Shown in pieces: positions 21,454-30,430 of a stretch of 64,000 nt of DNA. A model generated the notes under the pieces. The model saw only the letters and a program-made list of their open reading frames with translations, searched no databases and had not been told where the DNA came from. Every line of letters starts with the position of its first letter. The first letter of the stretch is position 1. The stretch comes from Paracoccaceae bacterium (lineage in GTDB: Bacteria; Pseudomonadota; Alphaproteobacteria; Rhodobacterales; Rhodobacteraceae): contig JABURR010000098.1 in assembly GCA_014762635.1 (NCBI GenBank), positions 62,001 through 126,000 on the forward strand, read 5' to 3'. The position numbers and the translations under genes are program-made.

Positions 21454-22986
21454 TCAGAGCGGGATGTTGTCGTGTTTTTTCCAGGGGTTCGAAAGCTGCT
21501 TGTTGCGCAGGCTCGCAAACGCCCGGCACACGCGGCGCCGCGTCGAATGGGGCATGATCACCTCGTCGATGAAGCCTTTTTCGGCCGCGACGAAGGGATT
21601 GGCGAAGCGATCTTCATAGTCCTTGGTCCGCTGGGCGATCTTCTCGGGGTCACCCAGTTCCGAGCGATAGAGGATCTCGGTCGCGCCCTTGGCGCCCATC
21701 ACCGCGATCTCGGCAGTGGGCCAGGCATAGTTGAAATCCCCGCGTAGGTGCTTCGAGGCCATCACATCATAGGCCCCGCCATAGGCCTTGCGGGTGATCA
21801 CGGTCACCTTCGGCACCGTGGCCTCGCCATAGGCGAAGAGCAATTTCGCGCCGTGCTTGATGACACCGCCGTATTCCTGGCTGGTGCCGGGCAGGAAGCC
21901 GGGCACGTCCACGAAGGTCAGGATCGGGATCTCGAACGCATCGCAGAAGCGCACGAAGCGCGCGGCCTTGCGGCTTGAATCGATATCGAGGCAACCCGCC
22001 AGGATCATCGGCTGGTTCGCCACGACACCCACGGTGGACCCTTCGAGACGCACGAAGCCGGTGATGATGTTCTTCGCGTAATCTTCCTGGATCTCGTAGA
22101 AATCGCCCTCGTCCGCGACCTTCTGGATCAGCTCCTTCATGTCATAGGGCGTGTTCGGGTTTTCCGGCACCAGCGTGTCGAGGCTGTCTTCCAGGCGGCT
22201 CACATCATCGAAGAACGGGCGCACCGGCGGCTTCGCGCGGTTGTTGAGCGGCAGGAAATCCACCAGCCGCCGCACCTCGGTCAGAGCCTCCACGTCATTC
22301 TCGAAGGCTGCATCGGCGACCGAGGATTTCTTGGTGTGGGTTGACGCACCGCCCAGTTCCTCGGCCGTCACCACCTCGTTCGTCACGGTCTTCACCACGT
22401 CGGGCCCGGTGACGAACATGTAGCTCGAGTCCTTCACCATGAAGATGAAGTCGGTCATGGCGGGCGAATAGACCGCCCCACCCGCACACGGCCCCATGAT
22501 GACCGATATCTGCGGCACTACGCCCGAGGCCATGATGTTCTTCTGGAACACCTCGGCATAGCCCGCCAGCGAGGCGACGCCTTCCTGGATCCGTGCACCG
22601 CCCGAGTCGTTCAGCCCGATCACCGGCGCGCCGTTCTGCATCGCCATGTCCATGATCTTGCAGATCTTCTGGGCGTGGGTTTCCGACAGCGATCCGCCGA
22701 AGACGGTGAAGTCCTGACTGAAGACATAGACCATGCGGCCGTTGATCGTGCCCCAGCCCGTCACCACGCCATCCCCCGGCGGGCGGCTGTCCTGCATTCC
22801 GAAATCGGTGCAGCGGTGGGCGACGAACATGTCGAATTCCTCGAAGCTGCCCTCGTCCAGCAGCAGTTCGATCCGCTCGCGCGCGGTGAGCTTGCCCTTG
22901 GAATGCTGCGCATCGATGCGCTTCTGACCACCACCCTGACGGGCGATGTCCCGACGATCTTCAAGCTCCTGCAGGATATCCTTCAT
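21454..22986 (-). CDS. pccB: Propionyl-CoA carboxylase beta subunit
   Basis: Carboxyltransferase subunit moving CO2 from biotin on PccA to propionyl-CoA to give (S)-methylmalonyl-CoA. The 510 residues contain two crotonase-fold halves; [17 protein letters not shown] and [13 protein letters not shown] line the N-terminal CoA site, [36 protein letters not shown] the C-terminal half. ATG 22984-22986 has GGAGG 7 bases upstream. First gene of the leftward pcc block; the promoter gap upstream holds a TTTGCAAA palindrome expected for a PccR-type regulator. Confidence 0.96.
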   Translation of the reverse strand: MKDILQELEDRRDIARQGGGQKRIDAQHSKGKLTARERIELLLDEGSFEEFDMFVAHRCTDFGMQDSRPPGDGVVTGWGTINGRMVYVFSQDFTVFGGSLSETHAQKICKIMDMAMQNGAPVIGLNDSGGARIQEGVASLAGYAEVFQKNIMASGVVPQISVIMGPCAGGAVYSPAMTDFIFMVKDSSYMFVTGPDVVKTVTNEVVTAEELGGASTHTKKSSVADAAFENDVEALTEVRRLVDFLPLNNRAKPPVRPFFDDVSRLEDSLDTLVPENPNTPYDMKELIQKVADEGDFYEIQEDYAKNIITGFVRLEGSTVGVVANQPMILAGCLDIDSSRKAARFVRFCDAFEIPILTFVDVPGFLPGTSQEYGGVIKHGAKLLFAYGEATVPKVTVITRKAYGGAYDVMASKHLRGDFNYAWPTAEIAVMGAKGATEILYRSELGDPEKIAQRTKDYEDRFANPFVAAEKGFIDEVIMPHSTRRRVCRAFASLRNKQLSNPWKKHDNIPL

Positions 22987-23061
22987 GGCGCGCCCTCCCA
23001 TTGAACAGGTTTGCGGCAGAATAGCGGGCGCGCGCCGCGCCGCAAAGGCAAGACTGGCAAA

Positions 23062-23069
23062 TTTGCAAA
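23062..23069. promoter_or_regulatory. Candidate PccR operator upstream of pccB
   Basis: Perfect TTTGCAAA palindrome 75 bases before the pccB start, directly abutting a degenerate copy (CTGGCAAA, 23054-23061); a second degenerate copy (TCCGCAAA) lies at 23102-23109. As I recall, PccR of Rhodobacter sphaeroides binds paired TTTGCAAA elements. The same octamer precedes the linked regulator gene. Confidence 0.6.
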
Positions 23070-23178
23070 TCTTGAATAGAGACCAGGATTATTTCTGCTA
23101 ATCCGCAAATAGACGACTTGCCGACGCCCTGGCCACCACGGGATGGACAAAAGCACGTTAGAGGCGTAGCTGAAATTC

Positions 23179-24396
23179 ATGTCCGAACGGCCCACGGTCC
23201 GGTTTTTAGACCGGAGTACCCCGCCCCATATGTTCACGCTTATCGTGATGACCGGCCTTTCCGCGCTGGCGATGAACCTGTTTCTGCCATCGTTGCCGCG
23301 CATGACCGAGTATTTTCAGACCGACTACCGGATCATGCAATTGTCCGTCGCGGTTTACCTAGGCGTGAACGGTGTGCTGCAACTCGTGGTCGGCCCGCTC
23401 TCGGACCGCTACGGGCGGCGCCCGGTAATCCTCTGGGGGTTCGGGCTGTTCTGCCTTGCGACGCTGGGCTGCATCTTCTCTCCCACGATCGAGGTCTTCC
23501 TGCTGTTCCGCATGTGCCAGGCGACGATCGTGGTGGCGATGGTGCTGTCCCGCGCCGTGGTGCGCGACATGGTGGGCCAGGCCGAGGCCGCCAGCATGAT
23601 CGGCTATGTCACCATGGGCATGGCCATCGCCCCGATGATCGGACCCGCGATCGGTGGCATCCTCGACCAGACATTCGGTTGGCAGGCGAGCTTCTGGGTT
23701 CTCCTTGCAGGCGGTCTTTCGATCATGGCGCTGATCTGGTTCGACCAAGGCGAGACCGCGCAAACGCAGTCCACCAGTTTCCGCGACCAGGTGCGCGAAT
23801 ACCCGGAGCTTCTTCTGTCCCGGCGTTTCTGGGGCTACTGCCTGACCGCCGCGCTCTGTTCCGGCGCCTTCTTCGCCTATCTCGGCGGGGCGCCCTTCGT
23901 GGGCTCGGTGGTGTTTGCGCTGGAGCCCTCCGCGCTCGGCTTCTTCTTCGGCGCCCCCGCAGTCGGCTACATGCTGGGCAATTTCGTGTCGGGCCAGTAT
24001 TCGATCCGGCTTGGGATCAACCGGATGATCCTTTGGGGCGTCCTGCTCAATTGCGGCGGGTTGACCGCTTCGCTGCTGATCTTTCTTGCCGGGTACGGGA
24101 CGGTCTACAGCTTCTTCGGCTTCATGGTCTTCGTGGGTTTCGGCAACGGCATGGTCCTGCCCAACGCCAACGCAGGGATGCTCTCGGTTCGCCCGCACCT
24201 TGCGGGCACGGCATCAGGCCTTGGCGGCTCCATGATGATCGGGGGCGGGGCGGCGCTGTCTGCCCTTGCCGGCGCGATGCTGACGCCCGAGACCGGGGCA
24301 GAGATGCTTATCTGGATCATGACGGCAAGCGCGGTACTGGCGGTCGTGGCCATCACCTACACCATCAGCCGCGAGCGGAAGGTTCTGGCCGACTGA
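23179..24396 (+). CDS. Bcr/CflA-type MFS multidrug exporter
   Basis: 405 residues, twelve membrane segments. The loop between helices 2 and 3 carries the MFS motif GPLSDRYGRRPV, and helix 5 holds the antiporter-type motif C region (MAIAPMIGPAIGGIL). The drug/H+ antiporter-1 (Bcr/CflA) subgroup is favoured by the FLPSLPRM segment in helix 1 and overall pattern. Substrate unknown. Divergent from pccB across a 192-base gap and followed 67 bases later by the PccR-like regulator, so it may share that regulator's control. Confidence 0.88.
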   Translation: MSERPTVRFLDRSTPPHMFTLIVMTGLSALAMNLFLPSLPRMTEYFQTDYRIMQLSVAVYLGVNGVLQLVVGPLSDRYGRRPVILWGFGLFCLATLGCIFSPTIEVFLLFRMCQATIVVAMVLSRAVVRDMVGQAEAASMIGYVTMGMAIAPMIGPAIGGILDQTFGWQASFWVLLAGGLSIMALIWFDQGETAQTQSTSFRDQVREYPELLLSRRFWGYCLTAALCSGAFFAYLGGAPFVGSVVFALEPSALGFFFGAPAVGYMLGNFVSGQYSIRLGINRMILWGVLLNCGGLTASLLIFLAGYGTVYSFFGFMVFVGFGNGMVLPNANAGMLSVRPHLAGTASGLGGSMMIGGGAALSALAGAMLTPETGAEMLIWIMTASAVLAVVAITYTISRERKVLAD

Positions 24397-24413
24397 TGGA
24401 TTGATCCCTCAGG

Positions 24414-24421
24414 TTTGCAAA
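24414..24421. promoter_or_regulatory. TTTGCAAA palindrome upstream of the regulator gene
   Basis: Perfect TTTGCAAA 42 bases before the regulator start codon, with a degenerate copy (ACTGCAAA) at 24443-24450. The match to the octamer upstream of pccB suggests autoregulation. Confidence 0.55.
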
Positions 24422-24463
24422 GAGTATGCTTCAGAAAGCGAAACTGCAAACCGGGCACATTCC

Positions 24464-25864
24464 ATGGCGACCCAGAAACTCTATGCCGGCGCGAAACTGC
24501 GCGAGATCCGCACCAAGCTGGGCCTGACCCAGAAGGACTTCGCCGCGAAGCTCGGCATCTCTCTGCCCTACCTGAACCAGATGGAGAAGAACAACCGCCC
24601 GGTCTCGACCGGGGTGGTGCTGGCGCTGGCCTCGGAATTCGGCTTCGACGTCACCGAACTGACCGCGGGTGATGCGGAACGGATGGTCACCGACATGCGC
24701 GAGGCGCTGGCCGATCCCGTCTTTGGCGAGGATGCTCCGCCGCTGGCGGACCTGCAACTGGCCGCCTCGAACGCGCCCGCGCTGGCGCGCGCCTTCCTCG
24801 ACCTTCACCGCGCCTATCGCCAGACCCATGAACGGCTTGCCTCGCTGGACGAGGCGCTGGGACGCGAGGATGCCGCGCTGCGCCCTTCGCCCTGGGAAGA
24901 GGTGCGCGACTTCTTCCATTACTGCGACAACTACATCGACGCCGTGGACCGCGCCGCCGAGACCTTTGCCTGCCCCGGCGGCACCCGTGCCGATCCATGG
25001 GTCACCGCTGTGACCGCCCTTGAAAAACGGGGCGTGACTGTGGTGCTGACCGACGGCCAGGCGCTGCGCGGCTATGATCCTTCTGCCAAGCGGCTGACAC
25101 TGTCGTCGCGCGCCGCGCCCTCGACCCAGCGGTTTCACCTGATGCACCAGCTTGCGCTGCTGACCCGGAACGACCTGTTGGAAGCGACGCTGGACCTTGC
25201 CCGGTTCCACAGCGACGAGGCCCGCGCCATCGCCAAGATCGGGCTGGCAAACTACTTCGCCGGGGCGGCGATGATGCCCTATCGGCCTTTCCTCGAACAG
25301 GCGCGCGAGACACGCCACGATCTGGAACGGCTCGCCGACCTTTTCGGCACCTCGATCGAGCAGGTGGCGCATCGCCTTTCAACCATGCAGCGCCCGGGGG
25401 CAAAGGGCATCCCCTTCTTCTTTGTCCGGGTGGACCAGGCAGGCACGATCACCAAGCGCCACTCGGCCACGCGGCTGCAATTCGCGCGTTTCGGTGGGGC
25501 CTGTCCGTTGTGGAACGTGCACCAGGCGTTCGAGACGCCGGGCCGTTTTCTGCGCCAGCTTGCGGAAACGCCCGATGGCGTGCGCTATGTCTGCCTTGCA
25601 CGCGACGTGTCCAAGCCCGGCGGATCGTTCAACGCGCCGGTCCAGCGCTATGCCATCGGATTGGGCTGCGAATTGCGCCACGCCGGAGACCTCGTCTATG
25701 CGGACGACCTCGACGTGACCAATTCACGGGCATTCGAACCGATCGGGATCTCCTGCCGTATCTGCGAGCGGAAGGACTGTCACCAACGCTCCGTGCCCCC
25801 GCTGGAGCGTCGGTTGACCGTCGACGCCGATCATCGCGGCGTCCTTCCCTACCGGATCGATTAG
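24464..25864 (+). CDS. Short-chain fatty acyl regulator, PccR/RamB-like (XRE family)
   Basis: 466 residues: an N-terminal XRE helix-turn-helix (about 8-65; LREIRTKLGLTQKDFAAKLGISLPYLNQMEKNNRPV), a central peptidase-M78-like domain, and a C-terminal ScfR domain with a conserved Cys cluster (ISCRICERKDCHQR), all typical of RamB/PrpR/MccR/PccR regulators that respond to short-chain acyl-CoA. The linkage to pccB-pccA-mcm points to PccR, an activator of propionyl-CoA assimilation. ATG 24464 has a poor ribosome-binding site; upstream in-frame starts would run through the palindromic operator. Overlaps the convergent DUF465 gene by 4 bases. Confidence 0.88.
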   Translation: MATQKLYAGAKLREIRTKLGLTQKDFAAKLGISLPYLNQMEKNNRPVSTGVVLALASEFGFDVTELTAGDAERMVTDMREALADPVFGEDAPPLADLQLAASNAPALARAFLDLHRAYRQTHERLASLDEALGREDAALRPSPWEEVRDFFHYCDNYIDAVDRAAETFACPGGTRADPWVTAVTALEKRGVTVVLTDGQALRGYDPSAKRLTLSSRAAPSTQRFHLMHQLALLTRNDLLEATLDLARFHSDEARAIAKIGLANYFAGAAMMPYRPFLEQARETRHDLERLADLFGTSIEQVAHRLSTMQRPGAKGIPFFFVRVDQAGTITKRHSATRLQFARFGGACPLWNVHQAFETPGRFLRQLAETPDGVRYVCLARDVSKPGGSFNAPVQRYAIGLGCELRHAGDLVYADDLDVTNSRAFEPIGISCRICERKDCHQRSVPPLERRLTVDADHRGVLPYRID

Positions 25865-26115
25865 ACCCCGGCGCGGGCTGCTTCGCTGAGCTTGTGGTAA
25901 ATCTCGTCTTTCAGTTCGATCCGCCGATGGCGCATCTCGGCTTCATGCTCCTCGGACGTCGGCTCGGCATAGGTTTCGGCCCGATGCACGGCGCGGTTCA
26001 CCACGTGATATTCTTCGACGAGCTTCGCGAAATGGGCATCCTCGCCCTTGAGCTTTGCGATCAACGTCTTGTGCTGCGGAAATTCCTCGGCGAGTTCGTG
26101 CGGGGTATGAGACAT
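25861..26115 (-). CDS. DUF465/YdcH family small protein
   Basis: 84-residue charged helical protein; HELAEEFPQHKTLIAKLKGEDAHFAKLVEEYHVVNRAVHRAE is the signature of the YdcH (DUF465) family, predicted to form a helical hairpin. Molecular function unknown. The ATG has AAGGA 7 bases upstream. A perfect FNR-type box lies 58-71 bases before the start codon, suggesting oxygen-responsive expression. Convergent with the PccR-like gene, overlapping it by 4 bases. Confidence 0.88.
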   Translation of the reverse strand: MSHTPHELAEEFPQHKTLIAKLKGEDAHFAKLVEEYHVVNRAVHRAETYAEPTSEEHEAEMRHRRIELKDEIYHKLSEAARAGV

Positions 26116-26172
26116 GACGCTATCCTTCTTTTGAGCGGCACCTCAAGCTAGCGGTTTGAGATTAAAGAAACT

Positions 26173-26186
26173 TTGATCTTGATCAA
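26173..26186 (-). promoter_or_regulatory. fnr box: Perfect FNR/Crp-type anaerobox
   Basis: TTGAT-CTTG-ATCAA, the full FNR consensus, in the gap between the nuclease gene and the DUF465 gene. Its centre is about 64 bases upstream of the DUF465 start codon, which allows a class II position (centred near -41.5) if the transcript starts near 26138. FnrL or a Dnr-type regulator could bind. Confidence 0.7.
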
Positions 26187-26187
26187 G

Positions 26188-26844
26188 TCACCGCCTTGCG
26201 TGCCGCCATCCCGCGGCCCGAGCCTCGGCCTCCGAGCAGAACCACCGCTCTCCACTGGATGTATCGATCCGGGTGCGACTGTAGTGTTCGTCCTCAGGAA
26301 GGTGATAGATACGCCCGTTGTTCGAGATATTGCCCTTGATCGGGCAGTTCGCCGGGACGTTCTGCGCCCGGGGCGGCGATGCCGGCGCCCGGACCTCGGC
26401 CGGACGCGTGATCTCTCCGTCCCAGACGCCGCGCCTCTCGATCGCGGCCAGTTTCTCGGCGTCCACGTAATCGAGGGAGTAGCGCTGATAGGCAAAGGCA
26501 ATGCCGTTGCGCACCAGTTCGGCGTTCAGGTCCGCGTTGCGCCGGTAGCAGACCGCGACCAGTCGACCATAGCGATCCCGATCCCGCCCCTCGCACCGGA
26601 TGCGCACCCGCTCGACCCGGCGCTGCAGTTCGGTCTTGGCCCATTGCCCACAGCGCCAGACCTGGCCGCCCGATCGTCGGCAGGTCTGGGAAAGCTCCGG
26701 CGCGTCGATCCCGTGAAGGCGAATGCGCTCCCCCGCGATCTCGATCGTGTCGCCATCGATGACCCGAGCACGGCCAGACAGGGTCTCGGCCGCCACGGGC
26801 GCCGCGCTCAGCGCCGCGATCAAAAGTAAAGAAAGTCTTAACAT
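26188..26844 (-). CDS. Secreted thermonuclease (SNase fold) with C-terminal sunset-type domain
   Basis: 218 residues: signal peptide ending PVAAE (about 19), an SNase domain (about 22-145) with VIDGDTIEI, RLHGIDAPE and RDRYGRLVA, which supply the metal-binding Asp and catalytic Arg/Glu, then a Cys-bearing C-terminal module (about 165-218; NCPIKGNIS, YHLPEDEHY, GERWFCSEAEARAAGW; Cys167 and Cys203). That module matches the sunset/excalibur-like tail on some exported nucleases. Probably a periplasmic or extracellular Ca2+-dependent nuclease. No strong ribosome-binding site at the ATG. Confidence 0.87.
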   Translation of the reverse strand: MLRLSLLLIAALSAAPVAAETLSGRARVIDGDTIEIAGERIRLHGIDAPELSQTCRRSGGQVWRCGQWAKTELQRRVERVRIRCEGRDRDRYGRLVAVCYRRNADLNAELVRNGIAFAYQRYSLDYVDAEKLAAIERRGVWDGEITRPAEVRAPASPPRAQNVPANCPIKGNISNNGRIYHLPEDEHYSRTRIDTSSGERWFCSEAEARAAGWRHARR

Positions 26845-26919
26845 GTCGCCAGCTAACGGGAGCCACCCTACCTAGGCAACCGCTGTCGGGAGTTGCCGCG
26901 CATGTGTGGCCCGTCTGCT

Positions 26920-27561
26920 CTAGTCCTTGCCGCGGAGGCTTTCCCAACTGACCATCACGTGGTCACGATAGGCCGGGCGTTCCTGCAGTCGCACATAATA
27001 GGCATCGAGGTTCGGCGTCTCGATCCGCTCCATCGGGATGGTGTAGTAGCGATAGAGGAGGTGCCCGATGGCGATATCAGCGAAGGTGAAGGTCTCGCCA
27101 CCGATATAGGGCCCGTCGCCAAGCCGCGCCTCAAGCCGGGGCACCGCCGCGTGAAGCAGACCCAGCGACCGCTCCATCGCGGCATGATCGATCTTGGACG
27201 GCGGGCAGCGCACCAACCCGTGGAAAAGCTGGTAGATCAGGATTTGCCCGAATGTGGTCTTGGCCCATTCCGCCCACATGTCGAGCGGCGCGCGGCGAAC
27301 CGGGTCCGACGGCCAGAACGCCTCATTCCCATAGCGGGCGGCCAGATAGCGCAGGATCGCGCCGCTTTCCCACATGATGAGATCGCCATCCTGAAGCGTG
27401 GGAACAAGGCCGTTGGGGTTCATCGCCCGGTATTCCTCGGTGTTCGTTCCCCCGTGAACGCCGCCCACGTCATGGCGTTCATACGCGAGCCCCAGTTCGT
27501 TCAGCGCCCAGGCGACCGACTGCACATTCGACGAGGTCGCACGTCCAAACAGGGTGATCAT
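26920..27561 (-). CDS. Glutathione S-transferase family protein
   Basis: 213 residues. The N-terminal thioredoxin-like domain has the GST active-site region (FGRATSSNVQSVAWALNELGL, with Ser/Asn as candidate activating residues) and the cis-Pro/glutathione motif NPNGLVPTLQDGD ... ESGAILRYLA. The C-terminal all-helical domain has FTFADIAIG, the N-capping box. Substrate unknown. ATG 27559-27561 follows GGAGGAGG; an in-frame ATG 5 codons upstream would place the ribosome-binding site inside the gene. Confidence 0.88.
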   Translation of the reverse strand: MITLFGRATSSNVQSVAWALNELGLAYERHDVGGVHGGTNTEEYRAMNPNGLVPTLQDGDLIMWESGAILRYLAARYGNEAFWPSDPVRRAPLDMWAEWAKTTFGQILIYQLFHGLVRCPPSKIDHAAMERSLGLLHAAVPRLEARLGDGPYIGGETFTFADIAIGHLLYRYYTIPMERIETPNLDAYYVRLQERPAYRDHVMVSWESLRGKD

Positions 27562-27739
27562 TCCGGCCTCCTCCATCCGCTTTGGGGCCAGTGTTTCCCA
27601 CGTTTGATTGGCAATGCCAAGTAAGCCGAAAGACCCGAAATTATTCCTGCTTGGAGGGCCGGGTCGCCTCGGCTAGGGTGCAGCAGGAAAATCACGTCGA
27701 CATTGGGTCAAACCTGTTGCTTTGGCGGTGAGACTCATG

Positions 27740-27759
27740 TTGATTAACTCATCAATCAA
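27740..27759. promoter_or_regulatory. Palindrome TTGATT-N8-AATCAA upstream of choX
   Basis: Perfect 6-bp arms with an 8-base spacer, 18 bases before the choX ATG, where it would overlap the promoter or early leader. The AT-rich TTGATT/AATCAA form resembles BetI-type choline-responsive operators as I remember them; assignment tentative. Confidence 0.4.
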
Positions 27760-27777
27760 TAAACTAGGGGAGCGTAC

Positions 27778-28698
27778 ATGACCTTCAAATCTTCTCTCGC
27801 GGCTCTGGCCCTGGCCGCCGTTGCCGGGCAAGCAGTTGCGGACTGCGACACCGTCACTTTCTCGGACGTGGGCTGGACCGACATCACCGCCACCACCGCC
27901 GCGACCACTGTCGTGCTGGAGGCGCTCGGCTATGACACGGACATCAAGGTTCTGTCGGTGCCGGTGACCTATACCTCGCTGGCCGCGGGCGACATCGACA
28001 TCTTCCTGGGCAACTGGATGCCCACGATGGAGGCCGACATCGCCCCCTACCGCGAAGCGGGCACCGTGGACACGGTTCGCGCCAACCTCGAAGGCGCCAA
28101 GTACACGCTGGCCGTGAACAAGGCCGCCGCGGACCTCGGCATTGCCGATTTCGCCGACATCGCGGCGCAGAAGGACGCGCTGGAAGGCAAGATCTACGGG
28201 ATCGAGCCGGGCAATGACGGCAACCGCCTGATCATGGACATGATCGCCGACAACGCCTTCGGCCTGGAAGGGTTCGAAGTGGTCGAAAGCTCGGAACAGG
28301 GGATGCTCGCACAGGTGAGCCGCGCCGACCGCCGTGGGGAGCCTGTTGTCTTCCTCGGCTGGGAACCGCACCCGATGAACGCGGCCTATGAGATGAGCTA
28401 CCTGACCGGTGGCGATGACTGGTTCGGCCCGAACCTGGGCGGCGCGACGGTCTACACCAACACCAGCGCCGGCTTCGCGGACGCCTGCCCGAACGTGGGC
28501 AAGCTGCTCAACAACCTCGAGTTCTCGCTGCAGATGGAGAACGAGATCATGGCCGCGATCCTGAACGACGGGAAAGCCCCCGAGGTTGCCGCGACCGAGT
28601 GGCTGAAGGCCAACATGGGCGTTCTGGATGGCTGGCTTGACGGCGTGACCACCAAGGACGGCGGTGAAGGTCTGGCCGCTGTCAAAGGCGCTCTCTGA
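27778..28698 (+). CDS. choX: Choline ABC transporter substrate-binding protein ChoX
   Basis: Periplasmic binding protein of the OpuAC family, 306 residues with a signal peptide ending AVA (about 21). The aromatic-cage regions of choline/betaine binders are visible: VGWTD near residue 32, GNWMPT near 81, YGIEPGNDGNRLI, and FLGWEPHPMN near 200. The pattern resembles rhizobial ChoX more than glycine-betaine ProX. ATG follows AGGGGAG. The permease and ATPase genes are downstream, separated by an antisense metallo-hydrolase gene and a terminator, so choX is probably transcribed separately and in excess. Confidence 0.88.
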   Translation: MTFKSSLAALALAAVAGQAVADCDTVTFSDVGWTDITATTAATTVVLEALGYDTDIKVLSVPVTYTSLAAGDIDIFLGNWMPTMEADIAPYREAGTVDTVRANLEGAKYTLAVNKAAADLGIADFADIAAQKDALEGKIYGIEPGNDGNRLIMDMIADNAFGLEGFEVVESSEQGMLAQVSRADRRGEPVVFLGWEPHPMNAAYEMSYLTGGDDWFGPNLGGATVYTNTSAGFADACPNVGKLLNNLEFSLQMENEIMAAILNDGKAPEVAATEWLKANMGVLDGWLDGVTTKDGGEGLAAVKGAL

Positions 28699-28707
28699 TC
28701 AGATGGT

Positions 28708-28734
28708 GCGGGCCGGGAGAATTCCCCGGCCCGC
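28708..28734. terminator. Bidirectional terminator between choX and the hydrolase gene
   Basis: Perfect 10-bp arms (GCGGGCCGGG / CCCGGCCCGC) with a 7-base loop, followed on the plus strand by AGCGTTTTC. Lies between two convergent stop codons. Confidence 0.8.
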
Positions 28735-28741
28735 AGCGTTT

Positions 28742-29518
28742 TCACGAATACCAGCCGCCGAACTTGACCTCGGTCCCGGCACCCGCATCGGCCAGAAGCT
28801 TGGCGAATTCCTGCGGATCCTGGGTGCCGTTGTCCCGCCCGCGATAGTGGTAGGGGTAGACATAGGTCGGCGCGAATTCCGCAACCGCCGAGGCCGCCGC
28901 TTCCGCCGGCATGGTGAACGGCAGGTTCATGCAGACGAAGGCGAGGTCGATATCCTGAAGCCCACGCATCTCCGGAATGTCCTCGGTATCGCCCGAGACA
29001 TAGACGCGGAACCCGTCGATGGTCAGGACATAGCCATTGTCCCGGCCCTTGGGATGGAAGTTCTGCCGCCCCTCGGTGATGTTGTAGGCGGGGATCGCGG
29101 CGATCGAAATGCCCATCATCTCGGCGCTGTCGCCATTGGCCATCTGGCTGGCCTGCGCCTTCAGATCATCCGAAAGCATTCCGTAAACGGCCGGGTTCGC
29201 CACGATCGGCGCCGCGCCCGCCAGCGCGGCCAGCGTCTCGGCGTTGTAGTGGTCGCCATGCTCATGGGTGATCAGGATCAGGTCGGCCGCCGGGAAATCG
29301 GCATAGGCCGCCGGATCGCCTACCGGATCGACGTAGATCACGCCCGCCGGGGTCTCCATCACGAAAGAGGCATGGGCCACCGGATGCACGGTGATCTCGC
29401 CCGAGGCGGTCTGGAACAGGTTGCTGGCGTGACCCGCGGCCATCGCCGCATAGGGCAGGATCAGGGTCGAGGCCGCCCCCGCGGCGCCCTTCACGAGAAA
29501 AGTTCTTCTGGATTGCAT
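28742..29518 (-). CDS. Tat-exported MBL-fold metallo-hydrolase
   Basis: 258 residues. The N-terminus MQSRRTFLVKG plus hydrophobic Ala-rich stretch is a twin-arginine signal, so the folded, metal-loaded enzyme goes to the periplasm. The metal motif HEHGDH is at residues 85-90, a further ligand is probably in SGDTEDIPEM, and a His in PYHYRGRDNGTQ near the C-terminus closes the site. UlaG/YtnP-like MBL proteins act on lactones or phosphodiesters; substrate here unknown. Sits antisense between choX and choW; AAGGAG lies 8 bases before its ATG. Confidence 0.87.
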   Translation of the reverse strand: MQSRRTFLVKGAAGAASTLILPYAAMAAGHASNLFQTASGEITVHPVAHASFVMETPAGVIYVDPVGDPAAYADFPAADLILITHEHGDHYNAETLAALAGAAPIVANPAVYGMLSDDLKAQASQMANGDSAEMMGISIAAIPAYNITEGRQNFHPKGRDNGYVLTIDGFRVYVSGDTEDIPEMRGLQDIDLAFVCMNLPFTMPAEAAASAVAEFAPTYVYPYHYRGRDNGTQDPQEFAKLLADAGAGTEVKFGGWYS

Positions 29519-29596
29519 CGTGCAGTCTCCTTACTCAAACGCCGCGCCCCAGTCGCGCGGCTTCGCTAGAAACAAGGGTTACAGGGTGTATACGCA

Positions 29597-30430
29597 ATGA
29601 CCTGGCTGACCGATCATAAAATTCCCGTGGGTGATGCCGCGGCAGAGGTCTTTCTCTGGCTCGAGATCAACGCGGCCTTCATATTCGACGCGATCTCCGA
29701 CGCGATGGAGGCGCTGATCGACGGGATCCTCTGGCTGTTCCAGACGCCGAACCCGCTGATCGTGATCGCGCTTTTCGTAGCGCTCACCTGGGTGCTGCAG
29801 CGCAACTGGAAGACCTGCCTCTTCGTCGCGGTGGGCTTCCTCTTCATCCTCAACCAGGGCTACTGGGAAGAGACCACCGAAAGCCTGACGCTGGTGATCT
29901 CGGCCTGCGTGGTCTGCATGGGGGTTGGCGTGCCCATCGGCATCGCCGTCGCACACCGCCCGGGGCTTTATGCCTGGATGCGCCCGGTGCTGGACCTGAT
30001 GCAAACCCTGCCGACCTTCGTCTACCTGATCCCGGCGATCGTTTTCTTCGGCATCGGCATGGTGCCGGGCCTGCTCGCCACGGTGATCTTCGTGGTGCCC
30101 GCGCCGATCAGGCTGACGCACCTGGGCATTTCCTCGACCCCCTCGCCCCTGCTCGAGGCCGCCACCGCCTTCGGCGCAACACCCCGGCAGGTGCTCTGGA
30201 AGGTGGAGCTTCCCTATGCCGTGCCGCAGATCATGGCGGGGCTGAACCAGACGATCATGCTCTCGCTTTCGATGGTGGTGATCGCCGCGCTCGTGGGCGC
30301 CGACGGGCTGGGCGTGCCGGTGATCCGGGCACTGAACTCGGTCAACACGGCGCTTGGTTTCGAATCCGGCTTCGTGATCGTCGTCGTGGCGATCATGCTC
30401 GACCGCATGCTGAGGGTGGATAGCAAATGA
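29597..30430 (+). CDS. choW: Choline ABC transporter permease ChoW
   Basis: 277-residue inner-membrane permease of the ProW/OpuAB type: membrane segments near 50-95 and five more from about 100 to the end. The EAA-like loop LLEAATAFGATPRQVLWKVELPYAVPQI marks the ATPase contact. Couples to ChoV, with which it overlaps by 4 bases (ATGA). Its start lacks a strong ribosome-binding site (weak AGGGTG), and its 5' gap is only 78 bases and shared with the divergent hydrolase gene. Confidence 0.9.
   Translation: MTWLTDHKIPVGDAAAEVFLWLEINAAFIFDAISDAMEALIDGILWLFQTPNPLIVIALFVALTWVLQRNWKTCLFVAVGFLFILNQGYWEETTESLTLVISACVVCMGVGVPIGIAVAHRPGLYAWMRPVLDLMQTLPTFVYLIPAIVFFGIGMVPGLLATVIFVVPAPIRLTHLGISSTPSPLLEAATAFGATPRQVLWKVELPYAVPQIMAGLNQTIMLSLSMVVIAALVGADGLGVPVIRALNSVNTALGFESGFVIVVVAIMLDRMLRVDSK

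Noticed and set aside
23062-24421. TTTGCAAA repeats considered as part of a CRISPR-like or iteron array
   Set aside because: Only two perfect copies 1.3 kb apart, each in a promoter gap; a regulator site explains them.
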